Shown here: positions 17,449 through 24,934 of the stretch, piece by piece
Position numbering within the stretch: position 1 is the stretch's first letter
How the letters are laid out: each line of letters starts with the position of its first letter
Source of the DNA: Hoeflea_A sp965204935
Lineage (GTDB): Bacteria; Pseudomonadota; Alphaproteobacteria; Rhizobiales; Rhizobiaceae
DNA: 64,000 bases
Assembly (NCBI RefSeq): GCF_965204935.1
Contig: NZ_CBDBFO010000002.1
Reading direction: 5' to 3' (one strand)
The notes under the pieces: generated by a model
What the model was told of the DNA's origin: nothing
The model's database searches: none
Seen by the model: the letters and a program-made list of their open reading frames with translations, nothing else
Made by a program: the position numbers and the translations under genes

Positions 17449-18831
17449 ATGGCAGATTTTCTTAGAGCCTGACCGAAAAGTCTTTGGGAAAAATTGTTGA
17501 GCGATACCAGTCAATTGTGATTCCATGTTCGCAATCGAAAACCGAACGGAGGAACCACTGTGCCTTGGACTGATACCGCCCGCCTCACGTATAACCGCAA
17601 AACGGATCGTTATCCAAGTGACGTTACGAACGAAGAATGGGCAATCCTCGAACCTATGGTTCCACCAGCACGCCCCGGAGGACGCCCCCGGACCGCAGAC
17701 ATGCGCGAAGTAATCAACGCGATTTGTAACTGCTCACCCCCACTTTAAGTCCCCGAGATTCAACGGCGGTTTCAGACCCACTAGCTCAATCGAGATGCCT
17801 TTTTGGCCTCGGAGTGGTGCGACGATTTGAATCGGCTATTAACGATCCCCTCATTGCGATTTTCGTGATTCTATCGGGTTATGACACGTGTTCGATTGAT
17901 TTGGGAAAAGCCGCATTGGGGTGGTCTTTCAGTCAAGGTCAGGGCTCCTCGCGGCATTTGGAAGCCTGGAAAGGCGATGCGGCCACCGCATGGCCTGATG
18001 TCCATGGCAGCGCGGGCGGACTGATGGCAAGCGTGAATGGCACTTCCCTGCGTGAAGAGTTCGATGCTGCCAGGGCGCGCATTGCCGCGCTGCGCAAAGC
18101 GGGCAGGATTTCAGATGACGTCGATGCGGTTATTGGCGTGTTGTGCAGCTTGCTGGGCATCCTGATCGCCATCTTTCTGGAAAAGACGACCAGGAAGACC
18201 GGCAAGAACTCCAGTATTGCGCCGTCGCAGACGGATAAGGACAACACCGGGAAACGGAGCAAAAAGGCTTCCGGCAAGGGTGTGGCGCCGAACTGGATGA
18301 CGGGCGAAAACCTTCGCAAGGTCACCGTCGGGGAAACCTCCACCGTCCAGGTTTGTGACAGTTGCGGGGCTGATCTCTCAGACGTCGAACCCTCGGCGCG
18401 CGAGGAACGCATCCATCTCGATATCATGTTCGAGGTTGTCGAGAAAAAGGTCGTCGCGGAAACCAGGGACTGCCCCAAATGCCGCACCCGAACCAAGGGG
18501 CGTTTCCCTGAAAACATGCCGGGGCCTTTGCAATATGGCGTTGGCTTTCAGGCCTTCGTGATCAACCTGCTGATTGCCCAGATGCTGTCTTTGCGCCGCG
18601 CCGTCGAACTGGTGCGGGCCATCTCTGGCGTCAGGATGTCGCAGGCCACCTGCCTGGGCTACATCCAGCGACTGCACGAGGCGCTTGAACCCTGGGAAAC
18701 GGCTGCCGCCGCACATCTTCTGACCCGCCCGGCCCTGCATGCCGATGAGACCGGTTTCAGGGTCGACAGCAAAAACCAGTGGCTGCATGTGCTGACCGAT
18801 GACTCCCTGACCCTCATTTATGGATACCCCG

Positions 18832-19090
18832 GTGTCAAGCGATTTTCGAACGGTGATGTGAGCGTGTGATCGGATGCGGTCATTTATCAGGCCTCACAGT
18901 GCGGCTTTTTGTGCAGCCGCGGGCCGGTATGGTGATGCGCGAACCGGGTCCAAATCAAGTTCCAGAGCTATTTTGCCTTTTGGGTCAACATGGTTTTCCC
19001 GCTCCGGATCTTTCCGATCAATCTCCCATGCTATTCGTCGACCTCTTCACACGTCCCGGGCACCGACGCGAAGCGTTGCGCGATCCGCGC
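18832..19090 (-). ncRNA. Candidate seekRNA/bridge RNA region of the IS1111-type element
   Basis: About 260 bases downstream of the recombinase stop and before the subterminal repeat have no coding content. In IS1111-group elements the guide RNA that pairs with target and donor DNA is encoded between the recombinase gene and the right end, which is this position. The assignment is by location only; I have not folded it or matched guide loops to the target. Confidence 0.4.
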
Positions 19091-20116
19091 TTACGCTACC
19101 GCCTCCGGATTCCGATAATTCTCCTGTTTCGATATCATGGCCCAGATACCCCGTGCCATCCTGTTGGCCAGCGTGATCGCGACCAGAAGCTTCGGTTTTC
19201 GATCCAGCATTCTGGCCAGCCAGCTTCCCTTGCGAACCCCAAACCGCGTCGCCGCATTGATCACTGACATCGCCCCGATGATCAACAGGCTTCGGATGTC
19301 TTTCTGACCCATCTTCGAAACTTTCCCGAGCCGGTCCTTACCGCCTGTCGAGCGCTGAAGCGGCACGAGACCCAGCCAGGCTGCGAAGTCACGCCCCCGT
19401 TTGAAGCAATTCATGTCCGGGGCAAAGGCCTCAATTGCCAGTGCCGTCTGCAACCCGACGCCCGGCATTGTTGTCAGCCTTCGCACTGTGCCGGATGCTT
19501 TCGCCTCCGTCTTGAGTTGCTTCGTCAGATCGAAAATCCTGGTCGCCAGCAGATCGATGTGCTCGGCATACATCCGGGCCGTGTTACGCACGAGGGCGGG
19601 CAGCCCATTGGTATCGTCGTCCAGCGCGGCTCTCAACTTCTTGATCCCCGCCTTGCTCTTCGGCCCGATCACGCCATATTCGGCGAGATGGCCGCGCAGC
19701 GCATTGATGGTCTGCGTGCGCTGCCTGACAAACATCTGCCGTGATCGGAACAGCATGCCGCGCGATTGCTGCTCGGTGGATTTCACCTCAACGAACCGCA
19801 TGGTCGGCCGGGAGGCAGCTTCAGTGATCGCCTCAGCGTCTGCCCTGTCGTTTTTCTGCCTTTTGACAAAAGGTTTCACGTACTGAGGTGGAATCAGCTT
19901 CACCTCATGGCCCAACTTACCGATCTCGCGGCCCCAATCGTGAGCTGTGGCGCAGGCCTCCATCGCGACAATGCATCGGGGCTGCTGTGCAAGAAACGGC
20001 ATGAACTGGGCGCGGCTCAACTTCTTGCGGTAGCCAACCGAGCCATCGGCTGTGGCTCCGTGGACCTGAAAAACCTGCTTTGCAAGATCAACGCCGATGA
20101 TGCTAACTTCCGACAT
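19091..20116 (-). CDS. IS110-family recombinase/transposase (IS1111 group)
   Basis: A 341-residue DEDD recombinase. The RuvC-like N-terminal domain shows IIGVDLAKQVFQVHG (first Asp), CIVAMEACATAHDWGREI (Glu) and KNDRADAEAITEA (Asp pair). The C-terminal Tnp20 domain with the serine nucleophile region follows TMPGVGLQTALAIEAF and FAAWLGLVPLQRSTGGKDRLG. ATG 20116 is chosen because the family begins with MSEVSIIGVDLAK. It appears intact, so the nested element may still be active. Confidence 0.92.
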   Translation of the reverse strand: MSEVSIIGVDLAKQVFQVHGATADGSVGYRKKLSRAQFMPFLAQQPRCIVAMEACATAHDWGREIGKLGHEVKLIPPQYVKPFVKRQKNDRADAEAITEAASRPTMRFVEVKSTEQQSRGMLFRSRQMFVRQRTQTINALRGHLAEYGVIGPKSKAGIKKLRAALDDDTNGLPALVRNTARMYAEHIDLLATRIFDLTKQLKTEAKASGTVRRLTTMPGVGLQTALAIEAFAPDMNCFKRGRDFAAWLGLVPLQRSTGGKDRLGKVSKMGQKDIRSLLIIGAMSVINAATRFGVRKGSWLARMLDRKPKLLVAITLANRMARGIWAMISKQENYRNPEAVA

Positions 20117-21021
20117 GTGGATACTCTCCCTTTGATTTGTGACGTTCAGTATAACGGCACCTGGCACATTACGATGCCTCCGGGCGGGGTATCCACACTA
20201 TCAAGTTCCTGCACCCCAGGCGCGGCAAGGAAGCGATAGAGGCATTCGGCATCATTCCGGTCTACACCGGGGTGTTGATCCATGATTGCTGGGCATCCTA
20301 CCTTGCATACAGCCAGTGCAAGCATCAGCTATGCGGGTCGCATCTGCTTCGGGAACTGACCTTTGTCGTCGACTCCAGCAATTACCGTTGGGCGCGCCTG
20401 ATGAGGAAGGTGTTGCGTGAGGTCTGCCATAAGGTCAACAAGAGCGAGACCGGGGTGTTGAGCGAGGCCGAATGTCGCAAGATACGCAAAAGGTATCGGA
20501 CCATTCTGACGCAAGGTGCCGGGGAAATGCCCGACGTTCCTGCGAAACCGGAAGGTAAGCGCGGACGGGTCGCAAAGTCGGATGCCCACAACCTGCATGA
20601 GCGTCTGTTGAAACACGAGGACTCCGTGCTTCGCTTCATGAGCGAACCCGATGTCAGCTTCACCAATAACGCGGGCGAGCAAAAAATCAGGATGGCAAAG
20701 GTCAAAATCAAAGTCTCGGGCTGCTTCCGGACAGACCGCTATGCACACGCCTGGTGCCGGATATCAAGCTACCTGAGTTCCATGGGTGCCCTCGGATATA
20801 ATCCACTTGTCGCGATCCAGATCGCGCTGGCCGGAAATGCCGCCAATATGGTCAAATCACACTATGCTCAAGACGCGTGACGGGGTGAGCAGTTACCGCG
20901 ATTTTCTACATCGGATCGACAGGCTGTCAGTGGCGTGCGCTGCCAATTGACTTTCCACTCTTTGGTTTGAAGCCTCCGACTTCCAGTCGGACCCCGCTTC
21001 AGCGAAAACGAATCGTGCTAT

Positions 21022-21087
21022 GACTCTGGCCTTCCAAAAATGAGCCGCCCGTTGAGGGCAAAGGCTCATTTTTGGAAGGCCAGAGTC
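21022..21087 (+). promoter_or_regulatory. Large hairpin directly before the IS200-like tnpA start
   Basis: A perfect 25-base inverted repeat (21022-21046 and 21063-21087) encloses a 16-base spacer that can itself fold (GCCC-GTTGA-GGGC). The right arm ends one base before the ATG at 21088, so the ribosome-binding region is inside the stem. IS200 elements are known to repress their transposase with 5' UTR structure; this is probably the same device. Confidence 0.7.
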
Positions 21088-21504
21088 ATGCAATATGATC
21101 GCTCCGCGCATTGCGTCTATTACCACCGGTACCATATCGTTTGGGCGACGAAGTATCGCTACAAAGTTCTGACTGGCGATCTGGCCCTGCGGGTACGCAC
21201 CATCTGCCGTCAGGTCTGCAAGGAGAACGGCGTTTCCATCTTGCATGGCGTTCTGTCCAAAGATCACGTGCATATGTTCGTGTCCGTGCCCCCAAAAGTC
21301 GCCATCTCCGATCTGGTACGCAAGATGAAAGGCCGTTCGTCTCACAAAATCCAGCGCGAGTTCCCGGAGATACGCAAGTGGTACTGGGGCCGCCGGTTCT
21401 GGGGCCGGGGCTACTTCTCGACAACCACCGGGGCCATCACAGACGAACTTGTACTTCAGTACCTCGACAATCACCTGCCTGACGCTACCGGCGCCAGCCG
21501 GTAG
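21088..21504 (+). CDS. tnpA: IS200/IS605-family transposase TnpA (Y1 HUH)
   Basis: A 138-residue single-strand DNA transposase. The HUH metal-binding motif is HVHMFV (in LSKDHVHMFVSVPP) and the catalytic tyrosine is probably in WGRGYFSTTTG. ATG 21088 gives the standard N-terminus MQYDRSAHCVYYHRYHIVWA; the upstream in-frame extension lies inside the 5' hairpin and is rejected. The stop codon at 21502-21504 lies within the right-end hairpin. Confidence 0.92.
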   Translation: MQYDRSAHCVYYHRYHIVWATKYRYKVLTGDLALRVRTICRQVCKENGVSILHGVLSKDHVHMFVSVPPKVAISDLVRKMKGRSSHKIQREFPEIRKWYWGRRFWGRGYFSTTTGAITDELVLQYLDNHLPDATGASR

Positions 21505-22182
21505 TTATTCACTTCCCGCCCATGACGACAGTGCAGGGATATTTCTACGCTTGGCGCAATGCCGGTATTCTGGAGGCAATGAACGATCTGCTGGTCACCG
21601 CTGCCCGTGAATTGGAAGGGCGCGATGCGCAGCCGACGGCTGGCGTGATCGACAGCCAAAGCGTAAAAACGACAGAAAGTGGTGGTGTTTGCGGCTATGA
21701 CGCCGGCAAAAAGACCAAGGGGCGCAAGCGTCATATCGTGACGGACGTCCTTGGGCTTCTGCTGGTGATCATCGTTCATGCCGCCAACATCCAGGACCGT
21801 GACGGTGCACCCGATGTGCTCAAGGCTGTCGGTAAAAAGTTCCCCTGGCTGCGCCATATTTTCGCCGACGGCGGGTATGCAGGTGACAAGCTCCGACAAA
21901 CCATGGGCAACAAGTGGACCCTGGAGATCGTCAAGCGACCAGGTGCGGTAAAGGGTTTCGTTCTGCTGCCCATGCGTTGGGTGGTCGAGCGTACTTTTGC
22001 ATGGTTGGGAAGGTGCCGCCGGTTGGCCAAAGACTGGGAGAACACCGTCGAAAGTTCAACCGCCTGGGCGCACATTGCAAGACCGTATGTCCGTTTCTAC
22101 CGGTGAGGTGGCTCGCCCTACACTGCACGTTCGAGGGTTGCTCGGATGGGCTGAGCCGATCCTCATCACAGGAGGACGAGCC

Positions 22183-23292
22183 GTGGCAGATTATAGAGAA
22201 GCATTTGTCGGAATCGATGTTGCCAAATTGAGAAACGCCATCGCGATTGCCGATGCGGGCCGTGAGGGAGAAGTTCGCTTCTTCGGAGAAGTCGACGCTT
22301 GTGTCGCAAGCATGCGCCGGACCATTCAGCGGATCGCCGACAGATTTGATCGACTGCATTTTTGCTATGAGGCCGGACCGACAGGCTATGGGCTCTATCG
22401 GCTCATCCGTTCTCTCGGGCATGAATGCACGGTCGTCGCCCCGTCGCTGATCCCAAGGAAGCCTGGCGACCGGGTGAAGACGAACCGCCGGGACGCTCTC
22501 TCGCTCGCCCGGCTTTTGCGCGCCGGCGAGCTTACTGCGGTGTGGGTTCCCGATGCAGGCCACGAGGCGATGCGGGATCTCGTCCGCGCACGGTCGGCAG
22601 CGGTCGAGGTGCTGCGGGTCCATCGCCAGCAGGTGAGCGCTTTCATGCTCAAGCACGGCCGCGTCTATCCGCGCAAGAAAGGCTGGACGATGCGCTATTT
22701 GCGCTGGTTGCAGGAACAGACGTTCGATCACCCGGCGCACCAGATTGCGCTCCAGGAAATGGTTGAAGCCGTACGCATCTCCAAAGAGCGGGTTGAACGG
22801 CTGGAGCGCACCATCGAGGAGTTCGTTCCGGCCTGGTCGTTGGCACCGGTCGTACGAGCGCTCCGGACTTTGCGTGGCGTGGACCTGATCGTCGCTGTGA
22901 CATTCGTCACCGAAGTTGGCGACGTGAGCCGGTTCGAAAGTCCGCGCCAGCTCATGGGATATCTCGGCCTCGTTCCCGGTGAGCGCTCGACTGGCGACAC
23001 TATCAGGCGCGGCGGCATCACCAAGGCAGGAAACAGCCGGGTGCGCCAAATGCTGGTCGAGAGCGCCTGGGCCTATCGGCATCCGCCCAGGGTCGGGATA
23101 AAGAAGCTGTACAGACTGGAGCAGGCGTCACCGCGCGTGCGCGAGATCGCATGGAAGGCGCAGAGCCGCTTGACGGCCCGGTACCGAACGCTGAGTGGAC
23201 GCGGCAAGCGGCCAACGGTGGTCTGCACTGCGGTCGCCCGCGAACTGGCCGGCTTCATGTGGGCCGTTGCCAGGGAGGCGCAGGCAAGCTGA
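22183..23292 (+). CDS. IS110-family recombinase/transposase
   Basis: A 369-residue DEDD recombinase, clearly different from the IS1111-type copy nearby. Motifs: EAFVGIDVAKLRNAIA (Asp), LHFCYEAGPTGYGLYRLI (Glu), KTNRRDALSLARLLRAG (Asp), then the Tnp20 domain with LRTLRGVDLIVAVTFVTEVG and LMGYLGLVPGERSTGDTIRRGGITKAGNSRVR. GTG 22183 is taken as the start because AGGAGGA (22170-22176) precedes it and the family begins a few residues before the GIDVAK strand. The gene looks intact. Confidence 0.9.
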   Translation: MADYREAFVGIDVAKLRNAIAIADAGREGEVRFFGEVDACVASMRRTIQRIADRFDRLHFCYEAGPTGYGLYRLIRSLGHECTVVAPSLIPRKPGDRVKTNRRDALSLARLLRAGELTAVWVPDAGHEAMRDLVRARSAAVEVLRVHRQQVSAFMLKHGRVYPRKKGWTMRYLRWLQEQTFDHPAHQIALQEMVEAVRISKERVERLERTIEEFVPAWSLAPVVRALRTLRGVDLIVAVTFVTEVGDVSRFESPRQLMGYLGLVPGERSTGDTIRRGGITKAGNSRVRQMLVESAWAYRHPPRVGIKKLYRLEQASPRVREIAWKAQSRLTARYRTLSGRGKRPTVVCTAVARELAGFMWAVAREAQAS

Positions 23293-23585
23293 TCTTGCCC
23301 TTGTGGCAACACGAAACTCGCGCATGGGCGGAGGCGGGACCACGGCAGGGAAATGTCCGTCGAATGCTTTGTGGCCGGCTACTGGCCGACGCCCGCTGTA
23401 AGACAGGAACAGACCCGGACGCACAATCGGAAATGCGGTAGCCAACCCGCGCATCAGAGCTTGATCACCGACGTCCTTCAGTTCCGCCTCCACCCATGCG
23501 CGATCAATATCATGAACAGCCGATCTCCTCCTCGTTCTGGATCGGCCGGATATTCGACGTGCCAAACCTTGACAGCGGACATCAG
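23293..23585 (+). other. Non-coding right end of the IS110-type element, possible guide RNA region
   Basis: 293 bases after the recombinase stop show no coding frame of substance. IS110-group guide RNAs are usually at the left end and IS1111-group ones at the right. The left end here has only about 100 bases, so the longer right end is a candidate location, but this is inference from length alone. Confidence 0.3.
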
Positions 23586-24005
23586 AGCATCCGCCTGGTG
23601 ACACGCAGACTGGCAAGGCACTGCAATGCAACGTAAAACTTTAGATTCAGGCTCTTACACTTCTCGGGGCACTTTATGCATGCAATCTTGCTGCGGAACA
23701 GGGGCCGCTGACCCCTGACCAGACGCTGTTTTGCGTCAGGAACCACGATGCCGTGAAGATGCATTTTCTGACGGTTGCCGAGATCGACAGCATGAAAAGC
23801 CTGTCGTTCCGCAAAAAATACCAGATCGGATTGAAGGGATACGAACGCTTCAAGGCCTGGGAAAAGGAAAACCCGACGCTTGTCGACCAGATCCGCCGTC
23901 AGCTGCCAGCCGGAGCTTCGCCCGGCAGCTAGCGGACGCTCGATTTTTCTTCGTAGGTCTGGTGTACGCGACAGCCCGGAATTGTTTGATCAAAAATGTT
24001 GCCGA

Positions 24006-24090
24006 TGGTGCGGGCGGAGGGACTTGAACCCCCACGCCTTGCGGCGCCAGAACCTAAATCTGGTGCGTCTGCCAATTCCGCCACGCCCGC
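24006..24090 (-). tRNA. tRNA-Leu, anticodon UAG
   Basis: The reverse strand folds as a class II tRNA: acceptor GCGGGCG pairs with CGCCCGC, the anticodon stem CCAGA/TCTGG encloses TTTAGGT with anticodon TAG (24054-24056), the T arm carries GGTTCAAGTCC, and the 3' end has an encoded CCA (24006-24008). The long variable arm between them is typical of leucine tRNAs. Confidence 0.95.
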
Positions 24091-24248
24091 TTGCGCCCGG
24101 GAACGGTCGGACCGGCCGGGAGCGCGTCTCTATATCACCGGCAAAACCCGCGTCAAAGCAAAAATGGCGCGACTGCCGGGCGGAACGATTCGGCGATATG
24201 TGACAGTTTATGCATAGCTAGCCATGCAAATAGCGCATGGCTCCTATG

Positions 24249-24288
24249 CATATATTGCGCTGCACAATTTTTCTGAAGCCCCTATATT
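24249..24288 (+). promoter_or_regulatory. Promoter block shared by the two DUF1127-RNA loci (copy 1)
   Basis: TATATTGCGCTGCACAATT (24251-24269) followed by CCTATATT (24281-24288) recurs almost unchanged upstream of the second DUF1127 gene. CCTATAT resembles the -10 of alphaproteobacterial RpoH promoters, and a CTGCAC block lies at -35 distance. ATTG...CAAT within the first block forms an imperfect palindrome. Which sigma factor or regulator acts is not shown. Confidence 0.5.
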
Positions 24289-24340
24289 TTACCAAGTGGA
24301 CAACACCACAACGGCGATAAGCAATACGGGGATTGAAGAC

Positions 24341-24484
24341 ATGAACTTGATGCTTACATACAAGAAATGGCGGAACTACAACCGCACGCGTGACGCTCTC
24401 CACCGTCTTGGAGACCGTGAGCTGGCCGATCTGGGCATCACACGCGACAAAATCGACGACATCGCTCGTAATCGGGCGCTGTAA
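24341..24484 (+). CDS. DUF1127 small protein (first copy)
   Basis: A 47-residue basic protein: MNLMLTYKKWRNYNRTRDAL, then the DUF1127 core LGDRELADLGITRDKIDDIA. Such proteins are common in alphaproteobacteria, are often stress-induced, and some act in RNA metabolism or phosphate and carbon control. ATG 24341 starts the conserved part; an upstream in-frame ATG at 24224 would translate the promoter block. Immediately followed by a three-hairpin RNA with CUCCUCCC loops, which points to co-transcription and processing. Confidence 0.85.
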   Translation: MNLMLTYKKWRNYNRTRDALHRLGDRELADLGITRDKIDDIARNRAL

Positions 24485-24504
24485 ACGGAATTCAGAGTTT
24501 CGCC

Positions 24505-24625
24505 GGGACATACTCCTCCTCCCAATGTCCCTGCGGATCCGACTGGCAGCACTCCTCCTCCCAGCTGTCAGTCCACTAAAATGACGCTCGCTGGAACTCC
24601 TCCCCCAGCGGGCGTTATTTGTTTT
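24505..24625 (+). ncRNA. CUCCUCCC-loop small RNA, three hairpins (cuckoo/CcsR type), locus 1
   Basis: Three stable hairpins in a row, each with an anti-Shine-Dalgarno loop. SL1: GGGACAT (24505-24511) with ATGTCCC (24525-24531), loop ACTCCTCCTCCCA. SL2: 24541-24550 with 24564-24573, same loop. SL3: 24584-24594 with 24605-24615, loop AACTCCTCCC, followed by a T-rich tail that makes it a terminator. CCUCCUCCC-loop RNAs downstream of a DUF1127 gene are a known alphaproteobacterial family, exemplified by CcsR1-4 of Rhodobacter sphaeroides; they act in stress responses. Function here is inferred from this match. Confidence 0.85.
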
Positions 24626-24677
24626 CGGCCCTTTATCCAGGCGCAGCCGATCCTCGCAAAAACGCATAGCGCATTTG

Positions 24678-24718
24678 CGTATATTGCACTGCACAATTAG
24701 AGCGAATGTTCCTATATT
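24678..24718 (+). promoter_or_regulatory. Promoter block shared by the two DUF1127-RNA loci (copy 2)
   Basis: TATATTGCACTGCACAATT (24680-24698) and CCTATATT (24711-24718) repeat copy 1 with one change in the first block and one extra base in the spacer. The further upstream GCATAGCGCAT is also related to TAGCGCATGG before copy 1, so the whole upstream region was duplicated. Confidence 0.5.
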
Positions 24719-24775
24719 GCCATCAACGCAACATTGCGGTGACAACACCGCCCCCACCCAGTGAAGGATAAGAAG

Positions 24776-24919
24776 ATGGGATCTTTGAAACAGTCATTCA
24801 ACACCTGGCGCCAGTATCGCAACACCTGCAACGAGCTGTACCGCCTGTCTGACCGGGAACTGAACGACCTCGGAATCGCACGCGGCGACATTCCTTTCGT
24901 TGCACGTCGCGGCAACTGA
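24776..24919 (+). CDS. DUF1127 small protein (second copy)
   Basis: A 47-residue protein: MGSLKQSFNTWRQYRNTCNE followed by LYRLSDRELNDLGIARGDIP. The core LSDRELNDLGI is the DUF1127 signature. GGATAAGA precedes the ATG at 24776. The layout promoter block, DUF1127, three CUCCUCCC hairpins is the same as in the first copy 435 bases upstream, so the two loci arose by duplication and then diverged. Confidence 0.85.
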   Translation: MGSLKQSFNTWRQYRNTCNELYRLSDRELNDLGIARGDIPFVARRGN

Positions 24920-24934
24920 CGAACACATCGCATA

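Larger units (their letters stand above)
18818..20201 (-). mobile_element. IS110-family element of the IS1111 group, inside the IS66 transposase gene
   Basis: Subterminal inverted repeats TGGATACCCCG (18821-18831) and its inverse (20185-20195) lie 3 and 6 bases from the inferred ends, the asymmetric layout of the IS1111 group. There is no long target duplication; the junctions share only the dinucleotide AT (18816-18817 and 20200-20201), so the ends are uncertain by two bases. Excision restores the IS66 frame. Total length is 1384 bases. Confidence 0.85.
18024..20880 (+). pseudogene. IS66-family transposase TnpC, split by the nested element
   Basis: 18024-18817 joined to 20202-20880 gives one frame across ...DDSLTL-IKFLHPRRGKEAIEAFG, matching the family pattern. 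The N-terminal part holds a zinc-finger-like pair (CDSCGADL and CPKCRTRTKG) and the first catalytic aspartate in HADETGFRV; the C-terminal part has the second in VLIHDCWASYL and the glutamate in NNAGEQKIRMAKVK. ATG 18024 is used because the upstream extension looks like terminal non-coding sequence. The transposase is non-functional while the insert is present. Confidence 0.85.
17726..20896 (+). mobile_element. IS66-family element (single-gene type) interrupted by an IS1111-type element
   Basis: Perfect 15-base terminal inverted repeats GTAACTGCTCACCCC (17726-17740) and its inverse (20882-20896). The 8-base duplication CGCGATTT flanks it at 17718-17725 and 20897-20904, exactly the length expected for IS66. 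Without the nested element it is about 1.79 kb and carries one transposase gene only, as in the ISBst12-like subgroup lacking tnpA and tnpB. Confidence 0.92.
20952..21512 (+). mobile_element. IS200-like element (IS200/IS605 family, tnpA only)
   Basis: The element follows TTGAC (20947-20951), a pentamer of the type these single-strand transposons insert behind, and ends at TTATTCAC before TTCCCGCCC; precise removal restores the IS5 transposase frame (ALPID-FPPM). There is no target duplication or terminal inverted repeat, as expected. The left end carries a hairpin TCCGAC-TTCCA-GTCGGA (20975-20991), the right end CTACCGGC-GCCA-GCCGGTAG (21485-21504). Total 561 bases with tnpA only. Confidence 0.88.
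22082..23585 (+). mobile_element. IS110-family element inside the IS5 transposase gene
   Basis: Removal between AG 22080-22081 and AG 23586-23587 joins AHIA-SIRLVTRRLA in frame and matches the intact IS5 relative. The only flanking repeat is AG, in line with IS110 elements recombining at a core dinucleotide (CT on the other strand). Length is 1504 bases: 101 bases before the recombinase gene and 293 after it. Confidence 0.85.
17560..23636 (+). pseudogene. IS5-family transposase, split into four segments
   Basis: Segments 17560-17725, 20905-20951 (with one copy of CGCGATTT retained), 21513-22081 and 23588-23636 join in one frame. The first ends MREVINAI, the second gives FYIGSTGCQWRALPID, the third begins FPPMTTVQGYFYAWRN and holds the DDE region (GVIDSQSVKTTESGG, HIFADGGYAG, RWVVERTFAWLGRCRRL), the fourth ends RLVTRRLARHCNAT. 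The layout matches the intact relative at 59125-59958 throughout. The GTG start at 17560 has GGAGGA upstream. No frameshift or stop was found outside the insertion points, so decay has hardly begun. Confidence 0.88.
17465..23654 (+). mobile_element. IS5-family element carrying three inserted ISs, one with a further IS inside
   Basis: The outer element starts with GAGCCTGACCGAAAAGT (17465-17481) and ends with its imperfect inverse (23638-23654), 13 of 17 positions matching. It is flanked by TTA at 17462-17464 and 23655-23657, the 3-base TNA duplication of the IS1031-type IS5 subgroup. The 6190 bases contain an IS66 element (17726-20896) that itself carries an IS1111-type element (18818-20201), an IS200-like element (20952-21512) and an IS110-type element (22082-23585). 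Removing these leaves about 950 bases, the normal size for such an IS and close to the 932-base relative at 59047-59978. Confidence 0.9.
17449..23932 (+). pseudogene. Small gene of unknown function split after codon 5 by the nested IS island
   Basis: Joining 17449-17464 to 23658-23932, which removes the island and one TTA target copy, restores one frame of 97 codons. The 96-residue product begins MADFLTLLGALYACNLAAEQ, and the 3' part encodes LTPDQTLFCVRNHDAVKMHF, a lysine-rich RKKYQIGLKGYERFKAWEKENPTL region (partial pattern) and a TAG stop. AGGAG lies 7 bases before ATG 17449. The clean frame shows this was a real gene before insertion. I do not recognise the family; it looks like a small cytosolic protein with a hydrophobic N-terminal helix. 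It is presumably inactive now. Confidence 0.7.

Noticed and set aside
17465..23654. A composite transposon or genomic island with cargo
   Set aside because: Every base is accounted for by IS elements; there is no passenger gene, so it is a stack of ISs and not a cargo-bearing transposon.
24006..24090. tRNA-Leu as an attachment site for an integrated element
   Set aside because: No integrase gene or partial tRNA repeat was seen nearby, and the adjacent ISs use other chemistries.
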